From contig NZ_CABVHK010000019.1 in NCBI RefSeq assembly GCF_902497785.1, positions 89,088 through 153,087 of the forward strand: a stretch of 64,000 nt of DNA, read 5' to 3'. The position numbers and the translations under genes are program-made. The number at the start of each line of letters is the position of its first letter. Within the stretch, counting starts at the first letter, position 1. Shown here piece by piece: positions 8,707 to 17,686 of the stretch. The notes beneath the pieces are model-generated. The model made no database searches. It was given only the letters and a program-made list of their open reading frames with translations, and had not been told where the DNA came from. The DNA is from Pseudomonas fluorescens (GTDB lineage Bacteria > Pseudomonadota > Gammaproteobacteria > Pseudomonadales > Pseudomonadaceae).

Positions 8707-9701
8707 TCCAGATCGATAACTTAAACAAAAAATTTGGCTCAATCACTGCAGTAGAAGATGTCTCTTTCAACGTTGAAGAGGGACAGATCTGCGTACTGCT
8801 CGGGCCGTCGGGCTGCGGCAAAACCACGACGCTGAAAATGATCAACCGCCTGATCACGCCCACCTCGGGCACGATCAAAATCGGCGGGCGCGACACGTCC
8901 GAACTGGACAGCGTCACCCTCAAGCGCTCGATCGGCTATGTGATCCAGCAAGTCGGTCTGTTCCCGAACATGACCGTCGAGGAAAACATCTGCGTCGTCC
9001 CCAATCTATTGGGATGGGACAAGACCAAAAGCCGCAAGCGCGCCGCTGAGCTGCTGGAAGTCGTCGCGCTGGACCCGGCCAGGTTTTTGAAACGCTATCC
9101 GTGCGAACTCTCGGGCGGTCAACAGCAACGCGTCGGCGTGGCCCGGGCGTTGGCGGCCGACCCACCGGTGATGCTGATGGACGAGCCGTTCGGCGCCATC
9201 GACCCGATCAACCGGGACGTGATCCAGGATGAGTTCATGCGCATCCAGCGCCAGGTCGGCAAGACCGTACTCTTCGTCAGTCACGACATCGACGAAGCGG
9301 TGAAAATGGCCGACTGCGTCGCCCTGTTTCACAACGGCAAAATTGAACAGTTCGGCAGCTCGGATGACCTACTGGCCCGCCCGAACAGTGAATTCGTCGC
9401 CAACTTCATGGGCGGCGACCGGATCATGAAGCGCCTGCGGCTGCTGCGCGCGGCTGACGTCGCGACGATGATCGCGCCACGGGACCAGATGCAGGTAGTG
9501 GGCGGCAACAACGGCATCGCTTCGCGCTCGCATTTGATCGTCAAGCCGGGCGATGACTTGCGCCAGGTGCTCTCGCAACTGCTGGGTCGCGGTCAGGACT
9601 GGGCCTTGTGCAACGACAGCGACGGGCGCTTTATCGGCTATGTCCATCAGGCCGATATCCTCGCACGACTTGTTGAAAACATTACGCCAGTGGTGCACTG
9701 A
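8703..9701 (+). CDS. ABC importer ATPase, quaternary-amine type
   Basis: A 332-residue ATPase. Walker A is GPSGCGKTT (residues 34-42), the signature is LSGGQQQRVGVARAL (about 134-148), Walker B is VMLMDEPFGAID, and the switch His lies in LFVSHDIDEA. Residues beyond about 240 form an extra domain (LRAADVATMI..., DGRFIGYVHQADIL) with CBS-like features, as in OpuA/ProV-type ATPases that sense ionic strength. The start is GTG 8703, which overlaps the preceding stop codon; the next permease begins two bases after its stop. It drives uptake of betaine, choline, carnitine or a related compound. Confidence 0.93.
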   Translation: MIQIDNLNKKFGSITAVEDVSFNVEEGQICVLLGPSGCGKTTTLKMINRLITPTSGTIKIGGRDTSELDSVTLKRSIGYVIQQVGLFPNMTVEENICVVPNLLGWDKTKSRKRAAELLEVVALDPARFLKRYPCELSGGQQQRVGVARALAADPPVMLMDEPFGAIDPINRDVIQDEFMRIQRQVGKTVLFVSHDIDEAVKMADCVALFHNGKIEQFGSSDDLLARPNSEFVANFMGGDRIMKRLRLLRAADVATMIAPRDQMQVVGGNNGIASRSHLIVKPGDDLRQVLSQLLGRGQDWALCNDSDGRFIGYVHQADILARLVENITPVVH

Positions 9702-9703
9702 TC

Positions 9704-10372
9704 ATGTCTGACTTAATGCTTCGAGTGTGGGAGGGGCTCCAGTATTACTGGGGCGATATCAGCTACCTGACCGTCCAGCATATGCAGATCGTGGCGGTCA
9801 GCGGCGCGCTGGCTTTGCTCGTCGCGCTGCCGTTGGGCGTGTGGATGAGTCGTCCGGCGAACCAGCGCTACGCCATGGCCAGTATGCAGGTGCTCAACGT
9901 CGGGCAGGCGATACCCAAGCTCGCGCTGTTGGCGCTGGCCATGAGCCTGATCGGTGTTGGCAGTGGTGCGGCGATCTTCGGCTTGTGGGTGGCGACGTTG
10001 TTGCCGGTGGCGGTCAACACCTATGAAGGTTTGCGCGCCGTCCCGCAGCACTTGATCGAAGCCGCCGAGGCCATGGGCATGACGCCCCGGGAAACGCTGT
10101 GGAAGGTCGAAATTCCGAACGCCATGAACGTGATTTTTGCCGGCATTCGCACGGCACTCGCGATCAACGTCGGCACCGCACCGCTGGCTTTTCTGGTGGG
10201 CGGCGGCGGGCTGGGCGAGCTGATCTTTACCGGTATCGACCTGAATGACTTCGGCATGATGCTGGCCGGCGCCGTAGCGACCGCGCTATTGGCCATTGCG
10301 GTGGATTTGACTTGCGGCCTGTTGCAGAACCTCACGGTTTCTCGGGGTTTGAGGTTGGCAGGGCGCGAATAG
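9704..10372 (+). CDS. ABC importer permease, second subunit, quaternary-amine type
   Basis: A 222-residue inner-membrane protein with about six membrane segments and the EAA loop PQHLIEAAEAMGMTPRETLWKVEIPNAMNVI, clearly homologous to the first permease of this operon. Systems with two different small permeases around one ATPase are typical of OpuC/YehYW/OsmVWXY importers. It starts at ATG 9704, two bases behind the ATPase stop codon, and is followed after 43 bases by the binding-protein gene. Confidence 0.92.
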   Translation: MSDLMLRVWEGLQYYWGDISYLTVQHMQIVAVSGALALLVALPLGVWMSRPANQRYAMASMQVLNVGQAIPKLALLALAMSLIGVGSGAAIFGLWVATLLPVAVNTYEGLRAVPQHLIEAAEAMGMTPRETLWKVEIPNAMNVIFAGIRTALAINVGTAPLAFLVGGGGLGELIFTGIDLNDFGMMLAGAVATALLAIAVDLTCGLLQNLTVSRGLRLAGRE

Positions 10373-10415
10373 AGTTAAAGGCAAATAAACAATAACTAAT
10401 AAAACGAGGTGCATT

Positions 10416-11309
10416 ATGCGTTATCGAATGCTGGCCAGCCTGATCTGCACACTGAGTCTGATGTTCGGGATCACCGGCAGTGCGTCAGCCAACAGCACCA
10501 TTGTTGTCGGCGGGAAAAAATTCACAGAGCAGCAACTGGTTGCCGAAATGACCACTCAGTTATTGCGCGCCAATGGTTACAGCGTCGATAAACGCCCGGA
10601 CCTCGGCTCTTCTATTTTGCGTGCGGCACAAGAGAACGGTCAGGTCGATGTGTATTGGGAATACACCGGCACCTCGCTGGTGACTTACAACAAAGTCACC
10701 GACAAACTGGATGCTGACGAAACATACAAACGCATCAGTACCCTGGATGCAGCGAAGGGCATTACCTGGCTGAACCCGTCAAAAGCCAACAACACTTACG
10801 CGTTCGCCATGCGCAAGGACGAGGCCGAGAAAGAGGGCATCGCCTCGCTCAGCGATCTTGCGAAGAAAATCGGCGAGGGCAAAGCCTACAAGTTCGCCTC
10901 CAACGCGGAATTCTTTTCCCGGTCCGATGGTTTGCGACCTCTGCAGGAAACGTACAAGTTTGAATTCCCGCGCAAAGACGTCATCCGCATGGACGGTGGC
11001 CTGACTTATCAAGCACTGCGCGATGGCCAGGTGAATGTGGCATTGGTGCTGTCGACTGACGGGCGCATTCCGGCCTTCGGGTTTGTCGTGCTGAAGGACG
11101 ATAAAGGCTTTTTCCCCAGCTACGCGCTGACGCCAGTGATTCGGACCGAGGTCGTCAAAGCGAATCCGAAGATCGGTGAATTGCTCAATGCGCTGTCGTC
11201 CAAGCTGGATGACGACACCATCGCCGGTCTCAACTCCCGGGTCGACGTCGGCCGTGAGTCCATTGAGAGTGTATCGACCGAATTCTTGCAAAAGAGCAAG
11301 TTGCTCTGA
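10416..11309 (+). CDS. Periplasmic substrate-binding protein, glycine betaine/choline ABC importer
   Basis: A 297-residue protein with a signal peptide (hydrophobic LASLICTLSLMFGITG, cleavage likely after SASA near residue 26). The mature part begins with IVVGGKKFTEQQLVAEM and contains DVYWEYTGTSLV, both hallmarks of OpuAC/OsmX-type betaine and choline binding proteins; the aromatic Trp-Glu-Tyr stretch belongs to the ligand pocket. It closes the importer operon, and a good intrinsic terminator follows 40 bases later. Ligand choice among betaine, choline, carnitine and similar amines cannot be made from sequence alone. Confidence 0.93.
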   Translation: MRYRMLASLICTLSLMFGITGSASANSTIVVGGKKFTEQQLVAEMTTQLLRANGYSVDKRPDLGSSILRAAQENGQVDVYWEYTGTSLVTYNKVTDKLDADETYKRISTLDAAKGITWLNPSKANNTYAFAMRKDEAEKEGIASLSDLAKKIGEGKAYKFASNAEFFSRSDGLRPLQETYKFEFPRKDVIRMDGGLTYQALRDGQVNVALVLSTDGRIPAFGFVVLKDDKGFFPSYALTPVIRTEVVKANPKIGELLNALSSKLDDDTIAGLNSRVDVGRESIESVSTEFLQKSKLL

Positions 11310-11348
11310 TAACGGCTTCAACCGTTTGAAACCTTCTTAAACGATCAG

Positions 11349-11378
11349 GGCCAGCGGAATACCGCTGGCCTCTTTTTC
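11349..11378 (+). terminator. Intrinsic terminator of the ABC importer operon
   Basis: GGCCAGCGG (11349-11357) and CCGCTGGCC (11362-11370) form a perfect 9-bp stem with a 4-base loop, followed by TCTTTTTC. This is a canonical rho-independent terminator. Confidence 0.93.
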
Positions 11379-11484
11379 GTGCGCGTCTGCAACGCTGAAT
11401 CAGATAAGTCCCCGTTGTGCCCAAGTTCATCGCACCTGCTTGAGGCGAGAGCCCGTTCGCCTGTCCCCATTAGGAGAATCAAAA

Positions 11485-13029
11485 GTGCAGTTCAATAAAA
11501 AGTTCGTGGCATGCTCATTATTGTTACTGGCCGCCAGTGCTCAGGCGGACGACAAAATCGACCAGATGACGCTCGCCGATATGCGCCAGGCGCTGAACAG
11601 TGGGAGCCTGACTTCCGAGCAACTTGTCCGGCACTACCTGGATAACATTCGCGCCAACAATCATCAGGGGCAAAACATCAACGCCCTGGTGACTATCAAC
11701 GAAAAAGCCCTCGAACAGGCTAAACAGTGGGATGCCGCACGGGCAAAAAACCCCACGGCCAAGTATGCGCCGCTGGCCGGCATTCCCTTCGTTGCCAAGG
11801 ACAACTTCGACACGCGCGGCATGGTCACTTCGGGGGGCTCCTATGTGCTGCGTTCATCGCAGCCGAGCCAGGACGCGTTCACCGTCAAGAAGCTGATCGA
11901 CGGGCAAGCGATTCTGCTCGGCAAAGCCAATATGTCGGAACTGGCGGCGTCGTTTGGCTGGTTTGGCTACAGCTCGTTCGGCGGCCAGACGCTCAACCCG
12001 AAAAACACCAAGCGTGATGCGTCGGGGTCCAGCAGCGGCTCTGCGGCCGCCGTGGCGGCCAAATTTGCGCCCTTCGCGCTGGGCTCGGACACCAGCGGGT
12101 CGATCCGCGCACCGGCCAGCGTCACCGGGACGGTGGGTTTTCGGCCGTCGTTGGGGTTGATCAGCCGCAGCGGGATTATTCCGCTTTCGCTCGCGTTCGA
12201 TACCGGTGGCGTCATCACCGATAGCGTCCTTGATCAAGCCATCGTGCTGGATGCGATCAAGGGCCAGGACCCCAGCGATTCAGCGACCCTGGACCTTGCC
12301 TCAGACCCGATTCACTTCGAGCAGGGCTTGAGTCAGTCCTCGCTCGAAGGCAAGACCATTGGCGTTATCACCAACTTCAAGGGCGCCAATCCCGAGGTTG
12401 ATCAGGTGTTTCAGGCCGCGCAGGAAACCCTCGTCAAGCGCGGCGCGCATGTGGTCGCCATCGAACTGCCCAAGGGATTTGAAACGCTGTGGGGCGATGT
12501 CCTCGGCCCGGTCGGGGAGGGCGAATTCAAGCCGCAATTCGAGCGTTACCTGGCGACCCTCAATCCGAATCAGCCGCGCACGCTGGCGCAATTTCTCGAC
12601 CTTGCCCGGAAAAACCAGGCAGCCAAGGGCGCGCACGGCATGAACCCGGCACGCCTGGCCGGGCTGGAAGCGCTGGAGAAAACCACTGGCACCGATTCGC
12701 CGTTGTACATCTCGATTCTCTCCAGAAAAATCCCGCAGCTGCGCGAGGAACTGATGAGCATCATGAAAACCAACGAGGTCGACAGCCTGTTCTTCGCCAC
12801 ACTCAATTGCCCGGCGTCGGTGATTCATGGCGTCAAAGACGACAGCTACGTGTGCCAATCCGGTGATACCTACGCGTCCTCGTACATTGCCTCGGCGACT
12901 GGCTTCCCCGAGATCACGGTTCCGGCAGGCACGATCAAAGGCAACCTGCCTGTCGGTGTTTCGTTTCTGGGCGGCTATGGAGAAGACGCCAAAGTCGTGA
13001 GTTTTGGCTACGCCTTTCTCGGGCGCTAA
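11485..13029 (+). CDS. Exported amidase (amidase signature family)
   Basis: A 514-residue protein starting at GTG 11485, chosen because AGGAGA lies eight bases upstream and the encoded N-terminus is a signal peptide (FVACSLLLLAASAQA, cleavage near residue 21). The Ser-cisSer-Lys triad is visible: Lys105 in VAKDNF, the GSSSGSAAA loop at 181-189, and the nucleophile Ser206 in SDTSGSIR. Amidase-signature enzymes hydrolyse amide bonds; export suggests an extracytoplasmic substrate. It lies behind the amine importer but beyond its terminator, so any link is only suggestive: release of an amine or acid from an amide for import would make sense. It is tail to tail with a LysR gene. Confidence 0.85.
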   Translation: MQFNKKFVACSLLLLAASAQADDKIDQMTLADMRQALNSGSLTSEQLVRHYLDNIRANNHQGQNINALVTINEKALEQAKQWDAARAKNPTAKYAPLAGIPFVAKDNFDTRGMVTSGGSYVLRSSQPSQDAFTVKKLIDGQAILLGKANMSELAASFGWFGYSSFGGQTLNPKNTKRDASGSSSGSAAAVAAKFAPFALGSDTSGSIRAPASVTGTVGFRPSLGLISRSGIIPLSLAFDTGGVITDSVLDQAIVLDAIKGQDPSDSATLDLASDPIHFEQGLSQSSLEGKTIGVITNFKGANPEVDQVFQAAQETLVKRGAHVVAIELPKGFETLWGDVLGPVGEGEFKPQFERYLATLNPNQPRTLAQFLDLARKNQAAKGAHGMNPARLAGLEALEKTTGTDSPLYISILSRKIPQLREELMSIMKTNEVDSLFFATLNCPASVIHGVKDDSYVCQSGDTYASSYIASATGFPEITVPAGTIKGNLPVGVSFLGGYGEDAKVVSFGYAFLGR

Positions 13030-13036
13030 GGGCCGC

Positions 13037-13921
13037 TCATATCTGTTCCAGCAACCACCTGCGGAATGCGATCAGCGATGGCAGCATTTCGTTGCGTGGC
13101 GGATAGGTCAGGTAGTAACTACGTTGACTGGCGAACGGCAGGTCGAGGCTGATCAACTCTGAATTGAGCAGCTCGTCGGTCACCAGGATGCGCGGCACCA
13201 GACCGATGCCGATGCCGGCCCTGACGGCCTGGATCAGGTGTGAAGTGAGTTCGAAGCTGGGCCCCAGGCGCATCATTCGGTGGGGCAGGCGGTGGTGGCT
13301 GAACCACTCGCCCCAGACATTGGAATTGTTCGCGACGTTGAGCAGCGTCTGTGCGCCGATGCGCTCCGGAGTCCAGTCGTCATGGGCGCTGGCGACCTGT
13401 GGCGAGATGATCACCATCAGTTCCTCGGCGTGCAGGCGATGGCTGATCAGGCCCGGCATGTCGCCGCTGCCGACGACGATGGCGGCATCGATGCCGCTGG
13501 TTTCGAAGTCGACCGCGTCAATCCGCGAGTTGATGTGCACCAGCATGCCGGGATGGTTTTTGTAGAAGTCATGCAGGCGCGGCAACAGCCATTTCGAGCC
13601 GAACGTCGGCAAGGTCGCCAGACGCAGGTTGCCGCTGCCGGATTGATACGCCATCGCCTGCAACGTGGCGCTGCGGATGCGCCCGAGCGCATCACTCATT
13701 TCCCGTTGATACAGGCGACCGACGTCGGTCAACTGCACCTGTCGGCCTTCGCGGCGAAACAGCGTCAGGCCCAATTGCTGCTCAAGCGCCTGGACCTGGC
13801 GGCTGACTGCGCTCTGCGTCAGGGACAATTCCAGCGCGGCGCGGGTGTAGCTTTCATGGCGGGCGGCGGCTTCAAAGGCCAGCAGCAACGACATCGAGGG
13901 AGTGAGGTGGCGGTAATTCAT
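13037..13921 (-). CDS. LysR family transcriptional regulator (GcvA-like)
   Basis: A 294-residue protein. The N-terminal winged helix-turn-helix is obvious (LLAFEAAARHESYTRAALELSLTQSAVSRQVQALEQQLG), followed by a periplasmic-binding-protein-like effector domain (LRLATLPTFGSKWLLPRL, then AGIGIGLVPRILVTDELL). The start ATG has the usual MNYRHLTPSMSLL form of the GcvA/AmpR subgroup. It is divergent from the YdiJ-type dehydrogenase gene across 158 bases, and is thus the natural candidate to regulate it. In that gap CCTGAG (14001) and CTCAGG (14022) form a weak dyad that could be part of the operator. Confidence 0.9.
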   Translation of the reverse strand: MNYRHLTPSMSLLLAFEAAARHESYTRAALELSLTQSAVSRQVQALEQQLGLTLFRREGRQVQLTDVGRLYQREMSDALGRIRSATLQAMAYQSGSGNLRLATLPTFGSKWLLPRLHDFYKNHPGMLVHINSRIDAVDFETSGIDAAIVVGSGDMPGLISHRLHAEELMVIISPQVASAHDDWTPERIGAQTLLNVANNSNVWGEWFSHHRLPHRMMRLGPSFELTSHLIQAVRAGIGIGLVPRILVTDELLNSELISLDLPFASQRSYYLTYPPRNEMLPSLIAFRRWLLEQI

Positions 13922-14079
13922 TCAGAAAAGTCATCGATAGCGGCAGGAATATCCGTTTGTCCGGCGCCCGAACCTGCAGGATCATTGGCGCAGCCGACGA
14001 CCTGAGGCTGGCCTATTAATGCTCAGGCGACAAGTATTTTGATTATTTCCGTGATTAGACCGACAAGAGGCACCCTGCG

Positions 14080-17000
14080 ATGATCGCCCAACTGCCCACC
14101 GTTGCACCGGCGCCACAGTACCCGGAATTTCTCGAAGCGCTGCGCACCCGCGGCTTTCGCGGTCAGCTCAGCGCCGACTACGCCACGCGTACCGTGCTGG
14201 CGACCGACAACTCGATTTATCAGCGTTTGCCGCAAGCGGCGGTGTTCCCGCTGGACGCCGACGATATCGCGCGCATCGCCACCTTGATGGCGGAACCGCG
14301 TTTTCGTCAGATCAAACTGACCCCACGCGGTGGCGGCACCGGCACCAACGGCCAGTCCTTGACCGATGGCATCGTCGTCGACCTGTCGCGACACATGAAC
14401 GGCATCCTTGAAATCAACGTCGCCGAGCGTTGGGTGCGGGTGCAGGCGGGCGTGGTCAAGGATCAGCTGAATGCCGCGCTCAAACCCCACGGGCTGTTCT
14501 TCGCCCCGGAGCTGTCGACGTCGAACCGCGCGACCATTGGCGGGATGATCAACACCGATGCCAGCGGCCAGGGCAGTTGCACCTACGGTAAGACCCGCGA
14601 CCACGTGCTGGAACTGCACAGCGTATTGCTCGGTGGCGAGCGGCTGCACAGTCAGCCATTGTCCGACGCGCAACTCGACGCGGCGTGCGCACACACCGGA
14701 CGCATCGGCGAGGTCTACCGTACGGCGCGGCAGATTCACGAGACCCAGGCCGACTTGATCGAGTCGGTATTCCCCACACTCAACCGCTGCCTGACCGGTT
14801 ATGACCTGGCGCACCTGCGCGACGAGCAGGGGCGCTTCAACCTCAACAGCGTGCTGTGCGGCGCCGAAGGGTCGTTGGGTTACATCGTCGAAGCCAAGCT
14901 CAACGTGCTGCCGATTCCCACGTATTCGGTGTTGGTCAATGTGCGCTACGGCAGCTTCATGGATGCCCTGCGTGACGCCAACGCATTGCTCGCGCACAAG
15001 CCGCTGTCGATTGAAACCGTCGATTCCAAAGTGCTGATGCTGGCGATGAAAGACATCGTCTGGCACAGCGTGGCCGAGTATTTCCCGGCGGACGCCGAGC
15101 GCCCGACACTGGGCATCAATCTGGTGGAGTTCAGCGGCGAAGACGTGGCGCAGGTGAATGCTTGCGTGGCGGCGTTCGTTGAACATCTGCAAGTCGACAC
15201 AACGATTCAACGGCTGGGCCACACACTGGCGGAAGGTGCCGCGGCAGTCACCCGCGTCTATGCCATGCGCAAACGCTCGGTGGGGCTGCTGGGCAACGTC
15301 GAAGGAGAGGTACGCCCGCAGCCTTTTGTCGAAGACACCGCCGTGCCGCCGGAGAAACTGGCCGACTACATCACTGAATTTCGCGCATTGCTGGACAGCT
15401 ATGGCCTGGCCTACGGCATGTTCGGCCACGTCGATGCCGGGGTGTTGCACGTGCGCCCGGCGCTGGACATGAAAGACCCGGCCCAGGCCGCGCTGGTCAA
15501 GCCGATTTCCGATGCCGTGGCCGCGCTGACCCGGCGTTACGGCGGCCTGCTGTGGGGTGAACACGGCAAGGGTTTGCGCTCGGAATACGTCCCGGAGTTT
15601 TTCGGCGAACTGTACCCGGCGCTGCAATCGCTGAAGGGCGCGTTCGACCCGCATAACCAGCTCAACCCCGGCAAGATCTGCACCCCGCCGGACAGTGCTC
15701 AAGGTCTGCTCAAGGTTAACGAAGTGACCTTGCGCGGCGATCTCGATCGGCAAATCGACGAGCGCGTCTGGCAAAGTTTCGGCACCGCCGTGCACTGCAA
15801 CGGCAACGGCGCCTGCTACAACTTCGATCCCGACGACGCGATGTGCCCGTCGTGGAAAGCCACCCGTGAACGCCAGCATTCGCCGAAGGGCAGGGCGTCG
15901 TTGATTCGCGAGTGGTTGCGCCTGCAAGGGGCGGCGCAGATCGACGTGCTGGAAGCGGCCCGGGGCAAGGTGTCGTGGTTGAAAGGATGGCCGGCGCGGT
16001 TGCGCAATAACCTGGCGCGCTCGCGGGGTGAGGCGGATTTTTCCCATGAAGTCTACGACGCCATGGCGGGCTGCCTGGCCTGTAAATCCTGCGCCGGGCA
16101 ATGCCCGATCAAGGTCAACGTGCCGGAATTTCGTTCGCGCTTTCTGCAGCTCTACCACGGCCGCTACCAACGGCCGATGCGCGATTACCTGATCGGCTCG
16201 CTCGAGTTCACCATTCCCTACCTGGCGTACGCGCCGGGGCTGTACAACGCGGTGATGGGCTCGCGATGGATCAGCGGTTTGCTTGAGCGGCACATCGGCA
16301 TGCTCGACAGTCCGCTGATCCACCGCTTCAACTTGCAGGCCGTGTTGACCCGCTGCAATGTCGGCGTGGCCAGCGTGTCGGCCCTGCGCTCACTCACACC
16401 GGCGCAACGTGAGCGCAGCGTGGTGCTGGTGCAGGACGCCTTCACTCGTTACTTCGAAACACCGTTGCTGGCGTCGTTTATCCAGTTGGCGCATCGGTTG
16501 GGCTATCGCGTGTTCCTGGCGCCCTACAGCGCCAACGGCAAGCCGCTGCACGTGCAGGGTTTCCTCGGCGCATTCAACCAGGCGGCGATCCGCAATGCCC
16601 GGCAGCTCAAGGCGTTGGCCGACTGCGAAGTCCCGCTGGTGGGGCTGGACCCGGCGATGACCCTGGTCTACCGCCAGGAATATCAAAAAGTACCGGGGCT
16701 GACCGAGTGCCCGAATGTCCTGCTGCCGCAGGAGTGGCTGGTCGATGCGCTGCCCGAAAGGCTGAATAGCGCCCCGCAGACCTACCGTTTACTGGCGCAC
16801 TGCACCGAGAAAACCAACGTGCCGGCCAGCACGGCGCAATGGCAGACGGTGTTTGCCCGGTTCGGGCTGAAATTGGTGAACGAGGCCACGGGATGTTGTG
16901 GCATGTCCGGCACCTACGGCCATGAAGCGCGCAACCAGGACACCTCACGGGTTATTTTCGAGCAATCCTGGGCCGGTAAGCTGGACAAGCCCGGCGAAGC

Positions 17001-17097
17001 GCTGGCGACGGGTTACTCGTGCCGCAGCCAGGTCAAGCGCCTGGCCGATCAGCAACTGCGTCACCCGCTGGAAGTGCTGCTGGAGCATGCGCTTTAA
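14080..17097 (+). CDS. FAD-binding and Fe-S-binding dehydrogenase, YdiJ-type (probable D-2-hydroxyacid/2-hydroxyglutarate dehydrogenase)
   Basis: A 1005-residue protein, close to the length of E. coli YdiJ. Order of domains: FAD-binding PCMH domain (LTPRGGGTGTNGQSLTDGIVVDLSRHMN, residues about 85-115; TIGGMINTDASGQGS), a FAD oxidase C-terminal domain (FGHVDAGVLHVRPALDM; LWGEHGKGLRSEYV), then two ferredoxin-type cysteine clusters, the second being CLACKSCAGQCP near residue 668, and last a CCG domain with ATGCCGMSGTYGHE. Members oxidise D-2-hydroxy acids and pass electrons through the Fe-S clusters. The gene is divergent from a LysR regulator. D-2-hydroxyglutarate is the known substrate of YdiJ homologues; here it is inferred. 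Confidence 0.85.
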   Translation: MIAQLPTVAPAPQYPEFLEALRTRGFRGQLSADYATRTVLATDNSIYQRLPQAAVFPLDADDIARIATLMAEPRFRQIKLTPRGGGTGTNGQSLTDGIVVDLSRHMNGILEINVAERWVRVQAGVVKDQLNAALKPHGLFFAPELSTSNRATIGGMINTDASGQGSCTYGKTRDHVLELHSVLLGGERLHSQPLSDAQLDAACAHTGRIGEVYRTARQIHETQADLIESVFPTLNRCLTGYDLAHLRDEQGRFNLNSVLCGAEGSLGYIVEAKLNVLPIPTYSVLVNVRYGSFMDALRDANALLAHKPLSIETVDSKVLMLAMKDIVWHSVAEYFPADAERPTLGINLVEFSGEDVAQVNACVAAFVEHLQVDTTIQRLGHTLAEGAAAVTRVYAMRKRSVGLLGNVEGEVRPQPFVEDTAVPPEKLADYITEFRALLDSYGLAYGMFGHVDAGVLHVRPALDMKDPAQAALVKPISDAVAALTRRYGGLLWGEHGKGLRSEYVPEFFGELYPALQSLKGAFDPHNQLNPGKICTPPDSAQGLLKVNEVTLRGDLDRQIDERVWQSFGTAVHCNGNGACYNFDPDDAMCPSWKATRERQHSPKGRASLIREWLRLQGAAQIDVLEAARGKVSWLKGWPARLRNNLARSRGEADFSHEVYDAMAGCLACKSCAGQCPIKVNVPEFRSRFLQLYHGRYQRPMRDYLIGSLEFTIPYLAYAPGLYNAVMGSRWISGLLERHIGMLDSPLIHRFNLQAVLTRCNVGVASVSALRSLTPAQRERSVVLVQDAFTRYFETPLLASFIQLAHRLGYRVFLAPYSANGKPLHVQGFLGAFNQAAIRNARQLKALADCEVPLVGLDPAMTLVYRQEYQKVPGLTECPNVLLPQEWLVDALPERLNSAPQTYRLLAHCTEKTNVPASTAQWQTVFARFGLKLVNEATGCCGMSGTYGHEARNQDTSRVIFEQSWAGKLDKPGEALATGYSCRSQVKRLADQQLRHPLEVLLEHAL

Positions 17098-17188
17098 CGG
17101 TGAATGAACGCCCAATGTGCAGCCAAAAAAAGAGGTTTATCACGGATTGCCGGGGCTTTTTGATTCCCGCAGACACTGCAAACCCATT

Positions 17189-17276
17189 GTGGGAGCGAGC
17201 CTGCTCGCGAAGACGACGGCACATTCACATCAGAGGGGACTGACAGAGCGTTTTCGCGAGCAGGCTCGCTCCCACA
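17189..17276. repeat. REP element pair (inverted)
   Basis: TGTGGGAGCGAGCCTGCTCG at 17189 and its reverse complement ending at 17276 (GAGCAGGCTCGCTCCCACA) face each other across about 45 bases. Together they could form a long hairpin at the 3' end of the dehydrogenase transcript. Confidence 0.92.
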
Positions 17277-17306
17277 GGTCTCAGCAGGTCTGGGCTCCAT
17301 GCCGGC

Positions 17307-17345
17307 AAAAAAAAAGCCCGCCAAAAAATCGAGTGGCGGGCTTTT
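17307..17345 (-). terminator. Bidirectional intrinsic terminator
   Basis: GCCCGCC (17316-17322) and GGCGGGC (17335-17341) form the stem. Read on the minus strand it ends in nine T residues, a strong terminator for the small membrane protein gene; on the plus strand it ends in TTTT and can stop the dehydrogenase transcript. Confidence 0.9.
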
Positions 17346-17401
17346 GGGAAGCACCGGTTCAGCCAGGAGAGCGTCGATCCGGTTTTGGGAAAACAGTCAC
17401 A

Positions 17402-17671
17402 TCAAGCGGCGATGCCTTGCACGTGTGCCAGCCGATCCAGGCGCAGGCGGTTGAAGGCCAGCAGGCGCATGACATAGCCGAGCTTGATCGCGGTCGGGCC
17501 GAGTATCGTCATGGCATGGGCGCCCACCAGCTGCGGCAGGCTGAGGTAGGCGTCGCAGCCATACGCCAGGATGATCCCGACCAGCAGCATGACCAGCCCG
17601 CCGAGCAGCAGCACGTGCGACAGCCTCAATACGCGAAGCGGATTGTCGAAGAAGTCATACATGTCGGTCAC
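17402..17671 (-). CDS. Small two-helix membrane protein, PpyR-like
   Basis: An 89-residue protein with two hydrophobic helices (about 19-37, LLLGGLVMLLVGIILAYG, and 50-66, AHAMTILGPTAIKLGYVM) separated by a short loop, and a basic C-terminus. The pattern of FF..P.RVLRLSH and ILGPTAIKLGYVMRLL recalls the small Pseudomonas membrane protein PpyR, named for effects on Psl polysaccharide and pyoverdine genes; that match is from memory and only moderate. The gene lies 15 bases behind a flavoprotein gene on the same strand and before a strong terminator, so the two are an operon. Confidence 0.6.
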   Translation of the reverse strand: MTDMYDFFDNPLRVLRLSHVLLLGGLVMLLVGIILAYGCDAYLSLPQLVGAHAMTILGPTAIKLGYVMRLLAFNRLRLDRLAHVQGIAA

Positions 17672-17686
17672 CCCGGATGCTGCGCG

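Noticed and set aside
14001..14027. Dyad CCTGAG-N15-CTCAGG as a firm LysR operator
   Set aside because: Only six-base arms and no T-N11-A pattern; too weak to list as a site.
14023..16323. Long open frame of 766 codons on the minus strand
   Set aside because: It lies opposite the YdiJ-type dehydrogenase gene, whose domains are complete; GC-rich codon bias creates such antisense frames. It shows no family motif.
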